Shown here: piece by piece, positions 46,436 through 55,307 of the stretch
Layout of the letters: the number at the start of each line of letters is the position of its first letter
How positions within the stretch are numbered: position 1 is the stretch's first letter
Origin: Chelatococcus reniformis
GTDB lineage: Bacteria > Pseudomonadota > Alphaproteobacteria > Rhizobiales > Beijerinckiaceae
Direction: 5' to 3'
Assembly (NCBI RefSeq): GCF_014640075.1
Contig: NZ_BMGG01000008.1
Span: 338,943 to 402,942 of the forward strand
Length of the DNA stretch: 64,000 nucleotides
The notes under the pieces: generated by a model
Databases searched by the model: none
What the model was told of the DNA's origin: nothing
What the model saw: only the letters and a program-made list of their open reading frames with translations
Translations under genes and position numbers: made by a program

Positions 46436-47593
46436 TCACTTCACCAGGGCCCACTTGCCGTCCTTGACGGTGATGATGTGCAGGCCACGCTGGTCGAAGC
46501 CGCTGTGGTCGGCGGGGCTCATGGTGTAGACGCCCTGGGTGCCCGGCAGCTCCCTGGTCTCCTCCAGCGCCGTGCGCAGGGCGGCGCGGAACTCGGCCGT
46601 GCCGGGCTTGCCGGCCTTCAGCGCCTCCGGAATGGCGCGCTCGAGCAGGAGCCCCGCATCGAAGACGTTGGCACCGAACGTCGCCGGCACCGTGCCATAG
46701 AGCTTTTTGTAGCGGGCGATGTAGTCGGCAGCGATGGGCTTGGAGACGTCGGTGCCGGGCAACTCGTCGATCACCAGCATGCCGCCGGCGGCGAGGATCG
46801 TGCCCTCCACCTTCTTGCCGCCGAGCTTGAGATAGTCGGGCAGCGCCGCGCCGTGGGTCTGGTAATATTTGCCGCGGTAGCCCAGATCGTACAGCGTCGT
46901 CTGCGGCAGCACCGAAGAGCTGCCGGGGGCGGCGATCAGCACCGCGTCGGGCTTGGCGGCGATGAGCTTGAGCCCCTGCGCGGTCAGCGCGGTATCCTGG
47001 CGCTGGAAGCGCTCGCTGGCGACGACCTGGATGCCTTTCTTGGCAGCGCCCTCGCTGAACACCTTGAGCCAGTTGTCACCGTAGGGGTCGGCGGTGCCGA
47101 TGACACCCACGGTCTTGACGCCGGTCTCGGCCATCTGGTCGAGCAGCGCCGCCGCCACCAGGCCGTCGTTCTGGGTGGTCTTGAACACCCACTTCTTCTT
47201 GTCGTCCATGGGCAGGATGACGGCGGCCGTGCCGACCGGCGCCAGCATCGGCACGCCAGCCTCGGCGACGAAGGGGATCACGCCGAGCGCGTTGGGCGAG
47301 CCCGGGGGGCCGATGATAGCGTCGACCTTGTCCTCGGTGATCAGCTTCTTGAAGGCCGTGACCGAGGCGGTCGGATCGCTCGCGTCGTCATAGAGGATGT
47401 AGTCGATGGCCTGGCCGCCGGCCTTGGTCGGCAGCAGCGCCACCGTGTTCTTCTGCGGGATGCCGACCAGCGCGATCGGCCCCGAGGCGGAGGTGACGAC
47501 GCCGACCTTGACGTTGAGCGGGGCCTGGGCCTGGACGGCAGTGGCCAAGAGCACGCTGGCGAGCAGCGACAGAACGAGGCGATGCGCGGACAC
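46436..47593 (-). CDS. ABC transporter periplasmic binding protein (Peripla_BP_6)
   Basis: A GTG at 47593 with GGGAGAG upstream gives 385 residues; an ATG at 47626 has no Shine-Dalgarno. The signal peptide is [20 protein letters not shown]. Motifs of the family are [35 protein letters not shown] and [15 protein letters not shown]. It is the binding component of the operon: the LivH gene starts 34 bp downstream, then LivMG, LivF and the nitroreductase. The ligand is probably a carboxylic or aromatic acid, judging from the adjoining CoA-dependent operon. Confidence 0.9.
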   Translation of the reverse strand: MSAHRLVLSLLASVLLATAVQAQAPLNVKVGVVTSASGPIALVGIPQKNTVALLPTKAGGQAIDYILYDDASDPTASVTAFKKLITEDKVDAIIGPPGSPNALGVIPFVAEAGVPMLAPVGTAAVILPMDDKKKWVFKTTQNDGLVAAALLDQMAETGVKTVGVIGTADPYGDNWLKVFSEGAAKKGIQVVASERFQRQDTALTAQGLKLIAAKPDAVLIAAPGSSSVLPQTTLYDLGYRGKYYQTHGAALPDYLKLGGKKVEGTILAAGGMLVIDELPGTDVSKPIAADYIARYKKLYGTVPATFGANVFDAGLLLERAIPEALKAGKPGTAEFRAALRTALEETRELPGTQGVYTMSPADHSGFDQRGLHIITVKDGKWALVK

Positions 47594-47682
47594 GCGGGCT
47601 CTCCCTTGCGAAACGGACCCAAACAAAGCCGCTATAGTTTGCCGCTTGCCGCCGGTCCGACCAAGGGAAGTTTAGTCAAGAA

Positions 47683-47776
47683 GATGGATGGCCGGGTCAA
47701 GCCCGGTCATGACGCTGGAAGGAGCGCGCCCACCTTCATGCCGTCATGGCCGGGCTTGACCCGGCCATCCAGCCGC
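47683..47776. repeat. REP-like palindromic repeat, inverted pair B
   Basis: Two copies (47683-47714 and 47740-47776) are inverted relative to each other. The order of orientations is the opposite of pairs A and C. The pair lies between the hydratase operon and the importer operon and could form a large stem-loop separating the two transcripts. Confidence 0.85.
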
Positions 47777-47791
47777 AAAGACCCCCCATAC

Positions 47792-48568
47792 CTAGCGCGC
47801 CGACTTCGCCAGGAAGCTTTCGACGTTGGCGCGGAAGGCGGGGGTGGCCATGCAGCGCACCATCTGCTCCATCTCGGCGTCGAGCTGCGCGGCGAAGGGG
47901 GTGTTCGCCGACTGCTGGATCAGCGCCTTGGTGGCGGCAATGGCCGTCGGTGCGGTGCGAGCGACGCGCTCGGCGAGCGTGCGTGTCGCCGCCTCCAATT
48001 CGGCCGCCGGCACCACCTTGTTGACCAGGCCCGCCTGGAAGGCCTGTTCGGCGGTCAGCCCGTCCTCGGCCAGGAACAGGGCGAGCGCGCGGCGGGCGCC
48101 GATGCGCTCGACCACGCCGATCGAGCCGCCGCCGTCGGGCGAGACGCCGAGCTTGGCGTAGGCCGGCACGAACTTGGCGTTCTCAGCCGCGATGCAGAGG
48201 TCGCCCAGCAGCGCGAGCGAGAAGCCGGCGCCGGCGGCCGAGCCGTGCACGCTGGTGATGACCAGCCGCGGCCCTTCACGTAGCGCCACGAGGAAGCGGT
48301 GCAATTCGCCCAGGAGGTCGCGGACCATCGGCTCGAGCGCGTCGATGTTCGCCGCGAAGGTGCGGATGTCGCCGCCGGCGCAGAAGGTGGGGCCCGCACC
48401 ACGCAGGATGACGACGCGCACGTCGTCCCTCGCCGCCAGCTCATCGCCGATGCCGGCCAGCGCCGCGGCGAGTGTCGCGTCGATGGCGTTGTAGGCTTCG
48501 GGCCGGTTGAGCGTGATGGTGGCGATCCGCCCGTCGATATCCAGCAAAGCAGCCGCAGGACCCGTCAT
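47792..48568 (-). CDS. Enoyl-CoA hydratase/isomerase, PaaG-like
   Basis: This 258-residue crotonase-fold protein has GGDIRTFA and the oxyanion loop HGSAAGAGFSLAL. The two catalytic Glu residues of classical hydratases are not at their positions. Instead the sequence has KLGVSPDGGGS, the Asp-containing version found in PaaG-type enoyl-CoA isomerases. It may therefore hydrate or shift double bonds in cyclic or aryl-CoA substrates. It overlaps the SDR gene upstream by ATGA and is last in the operon. Confidence 0.87.
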   Translation of the reverse strand: MTGPAAALLDIDGRIATITLNRPEAYNAIDATLAAALAGIGDELAARDDVRVVILRGAGPTFCAGGDIRTFAANIDALEPMVRDLLGELHRFLVALREGPRLVITSVHGSAAGAGFSLALLGDLCIAAENAKFVPAYAKLGVSPDGGGSIGVVERIGARRALALFLAEDGLTAEQAFQAGLVNKVVPAAELEAATRTLAERVARTAPTAIAATKALIQQSANTPFAAQLDAEMEQMVRCMATPAFRANVESFLAKSAR

Positions 48569-49398
48569 ATCAGCAGCCCTCCGCCGCAGACCACGACCTG
48601 GCCGCTAATGTAGTCGGATTCCGGCGAGCAGAACAGGTAGACGGCATTGGCCGCCTCCTCGGGCTTGCCGGCGCGGCCGAGCGGGATCATGCGCGCCATC
48701 GTATCGAGCATCTGCGACTGGACGCCGACCTTGATCTCGCGACCATCGACGTCGATGGTCTTCTGCGGCTGCTGCTGCTCGATCGCCTGGGTCAGCCGCG
48801 TCTCGATGAGGCCGAAGGCGACGCAATTGACGTTGACCTTGTAGCGCCCCCACTCCTTGCACATGGTCCGCGTCAGGCCGATGAGCGAGGCCTTGGCCGA
48901 GGAGTAGCTGGCCTGGCCGGCGTTGCCGTAGAGGCCCGCGATCGAGGAGATGTTGACCACCTTGCGGAACACCTCCTGGCCGGCCTCGGCCTCCTTGCGC
49001 GAGAACGCCCGGATCGGCTCGGAGGCTGCCCGCAGCAGGCGGAAGGGCGCCACCAGGTGCACGTCGACCATGGCCTGGAACATGTCGTCGGTCATTTTCT
49101 GGACCGTGGCGTCCCAGGTGTAGCCGGCGTTGTTGACGATGATGTCGAGGCCGCCGAAGGCCTCGATGCCGGCGTTGACGAAGCGGTCGGCGAAGCCCGC
49201 CTCGGTGACGCTGCCGTTGACGGCGATGGCCTTGCCGCCACCGTCCTTGATCTCGGCGGCGACCGCGTCGCCCGGCTCCGCATCGAGGTCGTTGACCACG
49301 ACGCTGGCGCCCTCGGAGGCAAGCTTGAGGGCGATGGCGCGGCCGATGCCGCGCCCAGAGCCGGTGACCAGGGCAACCTTGCCCGTCAGCTTAGCCAT
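48565..49398 (-). CDS. SDR-family 3-hydroxyacyl-CoA dehydrogenase-like protein
   Basis: The ATG at 49398 gives 277 residues and overlaps the MaoC stop by 8 nt. The SDR motifs are VALVTGSGRGIGRAIAL, NNAG, KVVNISSIAG and the pair YSSAKA, with the C-terminal ISGQVVVCGGG. A segment around residues 205-240 (VDGREIKVGVQSQML) is longer than in minimal SDRs. It likely oxidises the hydroxyacyl-CoA made by the adjacent MaoC hydratases. Confidence 0.9.
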   Translation of the reverse strand: MAKLTGKVALVTGSGRGIGRAIALKLASEGASVVVNDLDAEPGDAVAAEIKDGGGKAIAVNGSVTEAGFADRFVNAGIEAFGGLDIIVNNAGYTWDATVQKMTDDMFQAMVDVHLVAPFRLLRAASEPIRAFSRKEAEAGQEVFRKVVNISSIAGLYGNAGQASYSSAKASLIGLTRTMCKEWGRYKVNVNCVAFGLIETRLTQAIEQQQPQKTIDVDGREIKVGVQSQMLDTMARMIPLGRAGKPEEAANAVYLFCSPESDYISGQVVVCGGGLLI

Positions 49399-49837
49399 GC
49401 GCCTTCTCCCAGCCATCGAGCCCCGCGGTCGCCTCGCCTTGCAGCTTCACCTCGCCGTTCTGGTCCTTGGCGATGAGCGCGATCCTGGCGCGCCGCTCGC
49501 CGCCCTCCTCGACGATGCCGGTCACTTCACCCTCGGCGGTAATCTCGGCGCCGACCTGCGTGATGGCGACGAAGCGCACGGTGTAGGAGCGCACCGCCGC
49601 CTGCGGCACGACGTTGGTGAGGGCGCGGCCGAGCCGCGACATCACCAGCATGCCGTGGGAGAACACGTCGGGGAAGCCGAACGCCTTGGCGAAGTCGCTG
49701 TCCACGTGGATCGGATTGTGGTCGCCGGAGGCGCCGCAATAGAGTGCCAGCGTGTGACGGGTGATGGGGCCGAAGCGCTCCTCGATGATGCGCTTGCCGA
49801 CGAGCCCTTCGGCGGTGGCCTGGACGGACTCGCTCAT
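49391..49837 (-). CDS. MaoC-family (R)-specific enoyl-CoA hydratase subunit
   Basis: These 148 residues form one hot-dog domain with the hydratase-2 motif SGDHNPIHVD and FSHGMLVMSRLG, so the catalytic Asp and His are present. It overlaps the upstream MaoC-like gene by four bases. The two probably form a heteromeric hydratase, with this one as the catalytic subunit. Confidence 0.92.
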   Translation of the reverse strand: MSESVQATAEGLVGKRIIEERFGPITRHTLALYCGASGDHNPIHVDSDFAKAFGFPDVFSHGMLVMSRLGRALTNVVPQAAVRSYTVRFVAITQVGAEITAEGEVTGIVEEGGERRARIALIAKDQNGEVKLQGEATAGLDGWEKAHG

Positions 49838-50292
49838 TGGCCGGCTCCCGGATTGCGCACGACGGTGGTGCCGGTGAGGTCGGCGACGTGCTCGCCCGCC
49901 CCGTTCTCGACCCGCGTTTCCTGGGCGATGATGGTCATCGCCCCACCCTTCTTGTCGGCCATGTCGACGATGCGGGTGGTGAAGGTGAGCTCGTCGCCCA
50001 CATAGACCGGCTTGTGGTAGCGAAAGCCCTGCTCGCCGTGCAGCAGCCGGCCGACGTCGACACCGAGGTCCTCGGTCAGCGCAAAGGGCCGCTCCGCGTC
50101 CATCATCTGCAGGCAGAACAGATAGGTGGGTGGGACCGGGATGTCGCGGAAGCCGGCGGCCTGAGCCGCCGCCTTGTCGTGATAGATGGCGCCCTCCTCG
50201 CCGATGGCCTTGAGGAAGAAGCGCAGGCGCTTGGGCTCCACCGTGGCGCGGGTCGCGGGCCGCGTCTGGCCGACGATCGATCTGTCGAGCAT
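49834..50292 (-). CDS. MaoC-like dehydratase, N-terminal-type (FAS1-like) subunit
   Basis: These 152 residues form a hot-dog domain of the MaoC N-terminal (HadA-like) type: FFLKAIGEEGAIYHDKAAA, PVPPTYLFCLQM, LLHGEQGFRYHKPVYVGDEL. The catalytic Asp-His pair of hydratase-2 is absent. This fits a structural partner of the following MaoC protein, as in two-subunit hydratases. Confidence 0.88.
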   Translation of the reverse strand: MLDRSIVGQTRPATRATVEPKRLRFFLKAIGEEGAIYHDKAAAQAAGFRDIPVPPTYLFCLQMMDAERPFALTEDLGVDVGRLLHGEQGFRYHKPVYVGDELTFTTRIVDMADKKGGAMTIIAQETRVENGAGEHVADLTGTTVVRNPGAGQ

Positions 50293-50296
50293 GGGA

Positions 50297-51478
50297 TCAG
50301 GCCCTCTCGTAGAGTGTCACGACGCAGGCGCCGCCGAGACCCAGGTTGTGCTGCAGGGCGATGCGGGCGTTCTCGACCTGGCGGGGACCGCCCTGGCCGC
50401 GCAGCTGCCAGACCAGCTCGGCGCATTGGGCAAGGCCGGTGGCGCCGAGCGGATGGCCCTTGGACAGGAGGCCGCCGGAGGGATTGGTGACGACGCGGCC
50501 GCCATAGGTGTTGTCGCCGTCCCAGATGAACTTCTCGGCCGTCCCCTCCGGGGTCAGGCGCAAGCCTTCGTAGGTCAAGATCTCGTTGGCGGTGAAGCAG
50601 TCGTGCAGTTCGACCACGTCCACGTCCTCCGGCGCGATCCCGGAATCGGCGTAGACCTTGTCGGCCGCCGCCGCGGTGAGGTCGAAGCCCACCACCTTCA
50701 TCATGCTCTTCTCGGTGAAGGTGGAGGGAAAGTCGGTTGTCATGGCCTGGGCCCGGATCGTCACGTCGGCCTTGAGGCCGCGACGCTTGGCGAACTCCTC
50801 CGACACCAGGATCGCCGCCGCGGCGCCGCACGTGGGCGGGCAGCACTGGAGGCGGGTGAGCGGCCCGTACATCGGGGTCGAGGCCATGACCTCCTCGACG
50901 GTGACCGGCTTGCGGAAGATCGCCTTGTCGTTGTGCTCGGCGTGGCGGCGGGCTTTCACCGAGATCTTGGCGAAGGTCTCCGTCTTGGCGCCGTAGCGCT
51001 TCTGATATTCGGCGCCGGCACCGCCGAACACCTTGATCGCCATCGGGGCGTCGATGTTCTGCGAACCCTCGTTGGCGATCTCGACGAAGCGCCCGAGCGG
51101 GCTCGGCCGGTCGTTGTAGATGTCACCGAGCGCTCCCGGCACCATCTGCTCGAAGCCGAGCGCGATGGCGCAGTCGACGATGCCCGCCTCGATCGCCTGG
51201 CGCGCCAGGTAGAGCGCGCTCGACCCGGTGGAGCAGTTGTTGTTGACGTTGATGACCGGTATGCCGGTCATGCCGACCCGGTAGAGCGCCGCCTGGCCGC
51301 TGGTGGAATCGCCGTAGACGAAGCCGACATAGGCCTGCTCGACGTCGGCGTAGGAGAGCCCCGCGTCCTCCAGCGCCATGCGGGCCGCCGTGGAGCCCAT
51401 CTCGTCGTAGTTGGCACTGGTGCCCGGCTTGACGAAGGGGATCATGCCGACCCCCGCGACTTTGACCCGTTGAGCCAT
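50297..51478 (-). CDS. SCP2-type thiolase / acetyl-CoA acetyltransferase-like protein
   Basis: The ATG at 51478 (GGGAGGACGAG upstream) gives 393 residues. Thiolase features are the nucleophile Cys in NNNCSTGSSAL, His in ELHDCFTANE and His in GGLLSKGHPLGATG, the pattern of SCPx-type thiolases ('lipid-transfer protein'). It cleaves 3-ketoacyl-CoA to a shorter acyl-CoA and acetyl- or propionyl-CoA. It is the first gene of a five-gene operon whose members overlap or are separated by a few bases. Confidence 0.92.
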   Translation of the reverse strand: MAQRVKVAGVGMIPFVKPGTSANYDEMGSTAARMALEDAGLSYADVEQAYVGFVYGDSTSGQAALYRVGMTGIPVINVNNNCSTGSSALYLARQAIEAGIVDCAIALGFEQMVPGALGDIYNDRPSPLGRFVEIANEGSQNIDAPMAIKVFGGAGAEYQKRYGAKTETFAKISVKARRHAEHNDKAIFRKPVTVEEVMASTPMYGPLTRLQCCPPTCGAAAAILVSEEFAKRRGLKADVTIRAQAMTTDFPSTFTEKSMMKVVGFDLTAAAADKVYADSGIAPEDVDVVELHDCFTANEILTYEGLRLTPEGTAEKFIWDGDNTYGGRVVTNPSGGLLSKGHPLGATGLAQCAELVWQLRGQGGPRQVENARIALQHNLGLGGACVVTLYERA

Positions 51479-51523
51479 CTCGTCCTCCCTGCCTGCCGCG
51501 TCGGAGAGCTTTACAAACGCTTT

Positions 51524-51531
51524 CCGATCGG
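51524..51531. promoter_or_regulatory. Candidate TetR operator in divergent promoter region
   Basis: CCGATCGG is a perfect 8-bp palindrome midway between the thiolase and tetR starts (110 bp apart). TetR regulators of lipid or acid catabolism often use palindromes of this kind in such positions. The flanks do not extend the symmetry. Confidence 0.4.
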
Positions 51532-51588
51532 TCAGTCTTTCCATGACTCATCGGTAACTTTAGCGCCCAGGCGCGTCAAGAGGCAGGG

Positions 51589-52344
51589 ATGCGAGGACGT
51601 TCCGGATCGGCCCACAAGCTGGCGCCGACGACCGACGCCGATTCACCGTGGCGGCCGTTCGAGGACCGCCGCCGCGACCGCGACGTGAAGCGCGACGCGG
51701 TGCTGCGGACCGCGGCGCAGCTGTTCCTCGAGCTCGGCTACGACCGCACCTCGCTGGCGGAGGTGGCCGAGCGGCTGAACATCACCAAGCCGGCACTCTA
51801 CAACTACTTCGGCAGCAAGGAAGAGATTCTGGCCGAGTGCTACCGCCTGGGCCAGGAGATGAGCCAGGCGAGCCTCACTGCCATCGCCGCGATGCCGGGG
51901 ACCGGCCTGGAGCGCGTGGGGGCGCTGATCCGCGACTACGCCGAGATCATGACGCGGGACTTCGGGCAGTGCCTGGTGCGCGTCGACGACCGGGTGCTGT
52001 CGCCCGACTCCCGGCGCCACGTGCGGGCCGGCAAGCGCTTGATCGACCAAGGCTTCCGCCGCTTCATCAGCGAGGGCGTGGCCGACGGCTCGATCCTGCC
52101 GTGCGACGTCAAGGTCGCCGCCTTCACCGTGGCCGGCGCGCTCAACTGGATCGGCCATTGGTACCGCCCCGGCGGCGAGCTCGAGCCGCAGCAACTGGGT
52201 GAGGAGTTCGCCCGGCGACTGACGATGGGGCTGGCCGCCGCACCGCAGCCGGAGCCCGCACCGGCCAGGCGGCGGCGCCGGCCGCCGGAGGCCGGTGACG
52301 AGCCCGGCGGAGCGGCGCCCAAGAAGAGGCGCAAAGCCCTCTGA
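51589..52344 (+). CDS. TetR-family transcriptional regulator
   Basis: This 251-residue protein has a TetR DNA-binding domain at about residues 33-80 (LRTAAQLFLELGYDRTSLAE, VAERLNITKPALYNYFGSKE), a ligand domain with a conserved Trp-rich end (AGALNWIGHWYRPGGEL) and a basic, proline-rich tail. It is divergent from the thiolase operon and 22 bp upstream of the CoA ligase. The natural reading is an acyl-CoA- or acid-responsive repressor of both. Confidence 0.92.
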   Translation: MRGRSGSAHKLAPTTDADSPWRPFEDRRRDRDVKRDAVLRTAAQLFLELGYDRTSLAEVAERLNITKPALYNYFGSKEEILAECYRLGQEMSQASLTAIAAMPGTGLERVGALIRDYAEIMTRDFGQCLVRVDDRVLSPDSRRHVRAGKRLIDQGFRRFISEGVADGSILPCDVKVAAFTVAGALNWIGHWYRPGGELEPQQLGEEFARRLTMGLAAAPQPEPAPARRRRRPPEAGDEPGGAAPKKRRKAL

Positions 52345-52366
52345 CCACCAAACCAGGGAGGAATTG

Positions 52367-53920
52367 ATGAACATCACCCAAGGATTGCGGCGGGCGCTGC
52401 AGATGAAGGCCGGCGGCATCGCCGTGCTGGAGGGCGACAAGTCCTGGACCTGGGGCGAGGTGGGCGCGCGCGTGGCGCGCCTCGCCGGCGCCCTGCACGG
52501 GCTGGGCATCGGCGACGGCGACCGCGTCGCCGTGCTGGCAATGAACAGCGCGCGCTATCTGGAGCTCTACCTCGGCACCGCGTGGGCCGGCGGCGTCATC
52601 GTGCCGCTCAACATCCGCTGGAGCGTGCTGGAGAATACCGACGCCCTACAGGACAGCGGCGCCAAGGTCCTGTTCGTGGATCAAGCCTTCATGGAAGCGG
52701 GCCAGGCTCTCGCCCAGGCGTTGCCCGACGTGCGCCTCGTCTACGCCGACGACGGCACCGCGCCGGCCGGCATGGCCGACTACGAGGCGCTGCTGGCGGC
52801 AGCGACCCCGGTTGCCGATGCCATGCGCGGCCGCGACGACCTGGCCGGCATCTTCTACACCGGCGGCACCACCGGCCGGTCCAAGGGCGTGATGCTGAGC
52901 CACGGCAATCTGGTGACGGATTCCCTGCATGCGCTGGCGGAGGGGATGTTCAGCCCCACGGGCACCTACCTGCACGCCGCGCCCATGTTCCACCTGGCCA
53001 ACGGGGCGGCCATGTACGCCATGCTGTTGGGCGCCGGCACCAATGTCATCGTCCGCGCCTTCAGCCCGGAGGCGGTGATGGACGCCATTGCGCGCCACCG
53101 CGTCACGCAGGTGCTGCTGGTGCCGACGATGGTCCAGATGCTGGTCGATCATCCCGCCATGGGCAGCCGCGACCTGTCGTCGCTCGAGCGCATCCTCTAC
53201 GGCGCCTCGCCGATGTCCGAGGCGGTGCTCGACCGGACGGCCGCGGCCCTGCCGCACGTGGAGTTCATGCAGGCCTACGGCATGACCGAGCTGTCGCCGA
53301 TTGCCACGTTGCTGCCGCCCGAGGAGCACGTGGCCGGCCGCGCCAAGGGGCGGCACCGTTCCGCCGGCCGGGCGGCCATCGGCGTCGACGTGCGCATCGT
53401 CGACGAGGATGACAACGAGGTGCCGCGCGGCACCATCGGCGAGATCGTGGCGCGCGGCGCCAACGTGATGATGGGCTACTGGAACCGGCCGGAGGAGACG
53501 GCCAAGGCCGTTGTCGACGGCTGGATGCACACCGGCGACGGCGGCTACATGGACGAGGACGGCTTCGTCTACGTGGTCGACCGCATCAAGGACATGATCA
53601 TCTCTGGCGGCGAGAACATCTACTCGACCGAGGTGGAGAACACGGTCGCGCAATACCCCGGCGTGCTTCAGTGCGCCGTCATCGGCATCCCCGACGAGCG
53701 CTGGGGCGAGGCGGTGCACGCCATCATCGTCGTGCGACCGGACGCCGAGATCGACCCGGCCCAGGTCATCGCCTTCTGCAAGGAACGCATCGCCGGTTAC
53801 AAATGCCCGCGCAGCGTCGAGGCCCGCACCGAGCCGCTGCCCATGTCGGGGGCCGGCAAGATCCTGAAGCGCGACCTGCGCCAGCCGTTCTGGCAGGACC
53901 GGAACCGCCGCGTCGCCTGA
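52367..53920 (+). CDS. Acyl-CoA synthetase (long/medium-chain or aryl acid ligase)
   Basis: The ATG at 52367 follows GGGAGGAATTG and gives 517 residues. ANL motifs are FYTGGTTGRSKGVMLSHGN, QAYGMTELSP, DRIKDMIISGGENIY and C-terminal Lys in SGAGKILKRDLRQ. It belongs to the long-chain fatty-acid/benzoate-like ligases. It lies directly after tetR and opposite the thiolase operon, so it should feed that pathway with CoA thioesters. Confidence 0.92.
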   Translation: MNITQGLRRALQMKAGGIAVLEGDKSWTWGEVGARVARLAGALHGLGIGDGDRVAVLAMNSARYLELYLGTAWAGGVIVPLNIRWSVLENTDALQDSGAKVLFVDQAFMEAGQALAQALPDVRLVYADDGTAPAGMADYEALLAAATPVADAMRGRDDLAGIFYTGGTTGRSKGVMLSHGNLVTDSLHALAEGMFSPTGTYLHAAPMFHLANGAAMYAMLLGAGTNVIVRAFSPEAVMDAIARHRVTQVLLVPTMVQMLVDHPAMGSRDLSSLERILYGASPMSEAVLDRTAAALPHVEFMQAYGMTELSPIATLLPPEEHVAGRAKGRHRSAGRAAIGVDVRIVDEDDNEVPRGTIGEIVARGANVMMGYWNRPEETAKAVVDGWMHTGDGGYMDEDGFVYVVDRIKDMIISGGENIYSTEVENTVAQYPGVLQCAVIGIPDERWGEAVHAIIVVRPDAEIDPAQVIAFCKERIAGYKCPRSVEARTEPLPMSGAGKILKRDLRQPFWQDRNRRVA

Positions 53921-53942
53921 GCCCGGCAAGGTGCCCGCATCA

Positions 53943-54060
53943 GCGTCATGGCCGGGCTTGACCCGGCCATCCATCCGCTGAGAAACGTGGCGTCGGGTCA
54001 GCCCTGAAGCTGGATCTTATTGGATTGATGGATGGCCGGATCGACTCCGGCCATGACGGC
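53943..54060. repeat. REP-like palindromic repeat, inverted pair C
   Basis: Two copies (53943-53981 and 54027-54060) are in the same orientation order as pair A. The second copy has compensatory changes in both arms (CCGGA...TCCGG), which keep the stem and argue for selection on, or recent copying of, a folded structure. Confidence 0.85.
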
Positions 54061-54150
54061 AGGGCGCGATTCGCCCTCGTCGCGCCGCGAGGCGCTTTGC
54101 AAGTCGCGCTCCATCTGGCAAAGGCTCCACGCCACCGGAGCTCAGATTCC

Positions 54151-54507
54151 ATGGATCGCACCACGGCGCTCGTGCTGCCCGTCGTCATGTTGATGGCCTC
54201 GAACGTGTTCATGACGTTCGCCTGGTACGGCCATCTCCGCTTCACCGAGCGGCCGTTGTGGCTGGTGATCGTGGCGAGCTGGGCCATCGCCTTCGCCGAA
54301 TATTGCCTCGCGGTGCCCGCCAATCGCATCGGCTACGCCGTCTACAGCGCCGCCGAATTGAAGACGATGCAGGAGGTCATCACCCTCGTCGTCTTCGCCG
54401 GCTTTTCGGTGCTGTTCCTCAAGGAAAGCCTCACCATCAATCACGCCATCGGCTTCGCCTTCATCATGCTCGGCGCCTTCTTCGTCTTCAAAGGGCCGCT
54501 GGGCTGA
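54151..54507 (+). CDS. DUF486 / DMT-like small membrane protein
   Basis: This 118-residue protein has four predicted transmembrane helices. Conserved features include FMTFAWYGHL, ASWAIAFAEYCLAVPANRIG and HAIGFAFIMLGAFFVF, as in the DUF486 family related to drug/metabolite transporters. The start follows CGGAG. Function is not known for the family. Confidence 0.87.
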   Translation: MDRTTALVLPVVMLMASNVFMTFAWYGHLRFTERPLWLVIVASWAIAFAEYCLAVPANRIGYAVYSAAELKTMQEVITLVVFAGFSVLFLKESLTINHAIGFAFIMLGAFFVFKGPLG

Positions 54508-54626
54508 TGGCGCGGGGTGACCGCCGACGCAATTCATCGCGGCGCAAGGCGCGGCAATAGGAGTTGGAGCTCTTCTATCCGGACAGAGATTGAATTCGAC
54601 CGGATAGAGATGCTCTCGAGACCCGC

Positions 54627-55283
54627 ATGACCATCATCGAGCACCTCTTCGCCACGCCGATCTACCGCGCCGAACTCGCCGGCGACGGCGGCCCGTCCGC
54701 CCTCGTCGCCGAGCTCGACGCCGCCTGCCGCTCCGTCGCCGTGGACGACGAGGCCGGGCAGCGCTGGTGCGCCAGGAACGGCTACCCCGGCTACACCTCC
54801 TACGCCTCGCTCGACGACCTGCCTTGGCGCCTCCCGGTGTTCGGCCGGCTCGTCAAGCAAATCGACCGGCACGTCGCCGCCTTCACCAAGGCGCTCGAGT
54901 TCGATCTCTCCGGCGGCAAGCTCGTGTGCGACTCGCTCTGGATCAACGTGCTGCCGCCGGGCGGTGTGCACACCTCCCACATCCACCCGCATGCGGTGGT
55001 GAGCGGCACTTTCTATGTCGCCATTCCACCCGGCGCGAGCGCGCTCAAATTCGAGGACCCACGGCTCGGCTTCATGATGGCGGCCCCGCCGAGGAAGCGG
55101 AAGGCTGCGCAACAGAACCGGCAGTTCGTCTCGATCGCTCCGGCGCCCGGCACGCTGCTTTTGTGGGAGAGCTGGTTACGCCACGAGGTGCCGCTGAACG
55201 AGGCGGACGAGGAGCGCATCAGCGTGAGCTTCAACTACGCCTGGAAGGACGGCGGCGAGCGCCGACGCGGCAAGGGCGCCTGA
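54627..55283 (+). CDS. Putative 2OG-Fe(II) oxygenase (TIGR02466-like)
   Basis: This 218-residue protein has a double-stranded beta-helix pattern typical of this oxygenase group: LWINVLPPGGVHTSHIHPHA, VVSGTFYVAIPPGASAL, then WLRHEVP and ISVSFNY near the C-terminus. The His residues would hold Fe(II) and the Arg of ERISVSFN the 2-oxoglutarate. The substrate is unknown. It is convergent with the epimerase-like gene. Confidence 0.82.
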   Translation: MTIIEHLFATPIYRAELAGDGGPSALVAELDAACRSVAVDDEAGQRWCARNGYPGYTSYASLDDLPWRLPVFGRLVKQIDRHVAAFTKALEFDLSGGKLVCDSLWINVLPPGGVHTSHIHPHAVVSGTFYVAIPPGASALKFEDPRLGFMMAAPPRKRKAAQQNRQFVSIAPAPGTLLLWESWLRHEVPLNEADEERISVSFNYAWKDGGERRRGKGA

Positions 55284-55307
55284 CGTCGCTGTCCGCAGGC
55301 CTGCTGA

